Shown piece by piece: positions 3,995-6,071 of a stretch of 6,071 nt of DNA (position 1 is the first letter of the stretch; each line of letters begins with the position of its first letter). The position numbers and the translations under genes are program-made. The notes under the pieces are model-generated. The model did no database searches. It worked only from the letters and a program-made list of their open reading frames with translations, and was not told the origin of the DNA. The DNA is taken from contig DCKN01000028.1 in assembly GCA_002320385.1 (NCBI GenBank), positions 1 to 6,071 on the forward strand. The letters run 5' to 3'. The DNA comes from Proteobacteria bacterium UBA1673 (GTDB lineage Bacteria; Pseudomonadota; Gammaproteobacteria; Comchoanobacterales; Comchoanobacteraceae).

Positions 3995-6071
3995 GTTATC
4001 AAAGCAAAAAAGCGCAATCAGCCATTTCAGCGCAAAGTATGTCATATCTTGAAACACTCTACGAACAATACCTATCAAACAACAAACAAGAAATGAATCA
4101 TGAGTTTTTAGATTATTTTCACAATCTACAGTCAGATGGTCTACAAAAAGAGCACTCACATCAAGCAATTATCGCGTCAATTAAGTATCGAAAACCAGCA
4201 CATCATGCGACAGGGATCAACGGCAATCACGATATTCGATTCTTGTGCAGTGTGAGTCATCAGATGCGCGATTGGTTTATCGAGAATGGTCATTTCCACG
4301 CAAAATTAGGGATGCAACCATATCCCAGAATTCATGCAAATAAACCGTGCTTCGAGTGGGCTAAGTTTGGGGTGAGGGTAGAGGATTTGTCGATACCTTT
4401 TACTAATCCGCAATCGTCTGATGAACCCAGAGAAACAACGCTATCAGCACTAAAAACAAAATATGAGCGTCAGTTTCAATCAAGCATAGGCTTTGAATTT
4501 CATCACATCAAGTCAGAAGAGCAACGCGATTGGTTATTGAAGCAGCTAAGTGAAAATGTATCCTTTTCTGCGCAAGATAAAAAAAATAACTATCAATTAT
4601 TAGCTCAGTCGGAGCAGCTTGAGCACTATCTAGCGCGATCTTACATCGGTCAAAAGCGATTTTCGATCGAGGGTGCAGAATCATTTATCCTAGCGCTGGA
4701 TAAGATTCTTCATGAATCAAGTAAGGGCGGTGTTGAAGAAGTTGTACTGGGAATGGCACACCGAGGTCGACTGAATACGATGGTGAATACACTTGGTCTA
4801 CCTTGTGGTGATATTGATAGTTGGTTTAGAGGGTTCAAAATGTCATCAGAATTAATCTCTGGCGATGTGAAATACCATTTGGGATATTCTTCTGATCGAA
4901 AGTTTGACAAGCAAATCGTTCATATTACTCTTAATTTTAATCCTTCGCATCTTGAGTCAATTGTTCCAGTCACCATGGGTGCTGTGCGAGCAAGACAAAA
5001 TGATTACAAGCTTAGCGGTTACGATAAAGTCTTACCAATTCTTGTCCACGGAGATGCATCGTTCACCGGGCAAGGTGTTGTTGCAGAGTCTCTGAATATG
5101 TCATACACAGAAGCATATGCAATTGGGGGATCTCTCCATGTGATCATCAATAACCAGATTGGGTTTACAACGACACCGGATCAATCAAGGAGTACATACT
5201 ATTGTACTGATTTTGCTAAAGCTATTGATGCACCAATCATTCATGTAAACGGAGATGATCCAGAAGCAACTGTTTTTGCTGCTCGACTAGCTGCGCGGTA
5301 TCGAGCAAAGTTCAAGAAGGACATTGTCTTGGATATCCTATGTTATCGTCGTCATGGCCACAATGAGGCCGATGAGCCAGGCGCAACGAATCCACTTATC
5401 TATAAAAAGGTTAAAGCAAGCCCAAGTGTGGTCAAGCGCTACGAAAAACAATTAATACAAGAAGCAATCGTTTCAAAAGAAGATATTGATAGTATCCTAA
5501 AGTCAATTAAAGCTAAGATAAAAAGAGGGGAAAGACTCATAGAGGTGTGTCACGGTATTATTTCAAAGAGAGAAGATTATTGGAAAGATCATATTGCTGA
5601 TGACTGGCGAGAGGCTGTTGACACCAGTATCAGTACCAGTAAAATTCAAGCACTTGGGCAAGTAGTTTGTCATATCCCAGATAACTTCACAGTCCAAAAA
5701 CAAGTCGCGATGATGATTGATGCAAGAAATGAGATGTATTCAGGCGTGAAGGATTTAAACTGGGGTGCTGCAGAAGCGCTTGCCTTTGCTAGTCTTCTGG
5801 ATGAATCAATTTCAGTGCGTCTTGTCGGTCAAGATTGTTGTCGAGGAACTTTTGCGCACAGACATGCCACAATTTATGATCAAAATAACGGCGATGCATT
5901 CACACCATGCCGTACGCTCAGTAGATCAGATTGTCTATTCGAACTTTATAATTCAACCTTAAGTGAGTTCTCAGCAGTCGGCTACGAATACGGTTATGCC
6001 ATGAGCCATCCCAAATCACTTGTTATTTGGGAAGCACAGTTTGGTGATTTTGCTAATGGTGCTCAAGTAGT
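3991..6071 (+). CDS. sucA: 2-oxoglutarate dehydrogenase E1 component (SucA), 3' end outside the window
   Basis: Thiamine-diphosphate-dependent E1 of the 2-oxoglutarate dehydrogenase complex: decarboxylates 2-oxoglutarate and transfers the succinyl group to lipoyl-SucB. 693 codons are present of about 930, the frame being open to the window edge. The N-terminal SYLETLYEQYL matches the short helix that precedes the catalytic part in this family and binds the complex core. Motifs in order: RFSIEGAES; GMAHRGRLN with His257 (E. coli His260); GDVKYHLG with His296 (His298); NPSHLE; HGDASFTGQG with Asp355 and VIINNQIGFTT with Asn388, the ThDP-Mg site; CYRRHGHNEADEP; DCCRGTFAHRHA; and WEAQFGDFANGAQVV. 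Start GTG 3991 overlaps the sdhB stop as GTGA and has a GAGG 7 bases upstream; ATG 4039 would remove part of the N-terminal region. The segment around residues 90-110 and the DCC at 615-617 depart from the usual sequence. sucB is expected just beyond the edge. Confidence 0.96.
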   Translation, partial: MSYQSKKAQSAISAQSMSYLETLYEQYLSNNKQEMNHEFLDYFHNLQSDGLQKEHSHQAIIASIKYRKPAHHATGINGNHDIRFLCSVSHQMRDWFIENGHFHAKLGMQPYPRIHANKPCFEWAKFGVRVEDLSIPFTNPQSSDEPRETTLSALKTKYERQFQSSIGFEFHHIKSEEQRDWLLKQLSENVSFSAQDKKNNYQLLAQSEQLEHYLARSYIGQKRFSIEGAESFILALDKILHESSKGGVEEVVLGMAHRGRLNTMVNTLGLPCGDIDSWFRGFKMSSELISGDVKYHLGYSSDRKFDKQIVHITLNFNPSHLESIVPVTMGAVRARQNDYKLSGYDKVLPILVHGDASFTGQGVVAESLNMSYTEAYAIGGSLHVIINNQIGFTTTPDQSRSTYYCTDFAKAIDAPIIHVNGDDPEATVFAARLAARYRAKFKKDIVLDILCYRRHGHNEADEPGATNPLIYKKVKASPSVVKRYEKQLIQEAIVSKEDIDSILKSIKAKIKRGERLIEVCHGIISKREDYWKDHIADDWREAVDTSISTSKIQALGQVVCHIPDNFTVQKQVAMMIDARNEMYSGVKDLNWGAAEALAFASLLDESISVRLVGQDCCRGTFAHRHATIYDQNNGDAFTPCRTLSRSDCLFELYNSTLSEFSAVGYEYGYAMSHPKSLVIWEAQFGDFANGAQV

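Overview
The window is a stretch of core energy metabolism, all on the + strand. It holds the 3' end of a thioredoxin reductase gene (trxB), an untranslated gap of about 300 bases, the complete succinate dehydrogenase operon sdhC-sdhD-sdhA-sdhB, and about three quarters of sucA, the E1 subunit of 2-oxoglutarate dehydrogenase, which runs off the right edge.

The gene order sdhCDAB-sucA, the Enterobacteria-like heme-containing SdhC/SdhD pair, and the Asp-for-Cys ligand position in the SdhB [2Fe-2S] motif all point to a gammaproteobacterium. Base composition looks moderately AT-rich (my estimate by eye, low to mid 40s % GC). Many second-shell residues in SdhB and SucA differ from the usual gammaproteobacterial sequences, which suggests a divergent lineage. 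A Legionellales-like or other host-associated group is possible, but I cannot place it to genus from this sequence.

Layout: 1-435 is trxB (C-terminal 144 codons). 436-732 contains a candidate hairpin just after trxB, two candidate sigma70-type promoters in tandem, a pseudo-palindrome lying between the -35 and -10 of the second promoter, and the sdhC ribosome binding site. 733-1128 is sdhC, 1116-1469 sdhD, 1488-3254 sdhA, 3254-3994 sdhB, and 3991 to the edge is sucA. The junctions are extremely tight: a 13-base overlap, an 18-base gap, a 1-base overlap and a 4-base overlap. The five genes therefore look like one translationally coupled transcription unit.

Together SucA (with SucB and Lpd, not seen here) makes succinyl-CoA from 2-oxoglutarate. 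SdhCDAB oxidises the succinate formed downstream to fumarate and passes electrons through FAD, three Fe-S clusters and heme b to ubiquinone in the inner membrane. I found no mobile element, CRISPR array, RNA gene or defence-like cassette, and no convincing undescribed system. The points worth a second look are the GTGA fusion of the sdh and suc units, unusual residues around the SdhB clusters and in SucA, and the regulatory layout before sdhC.
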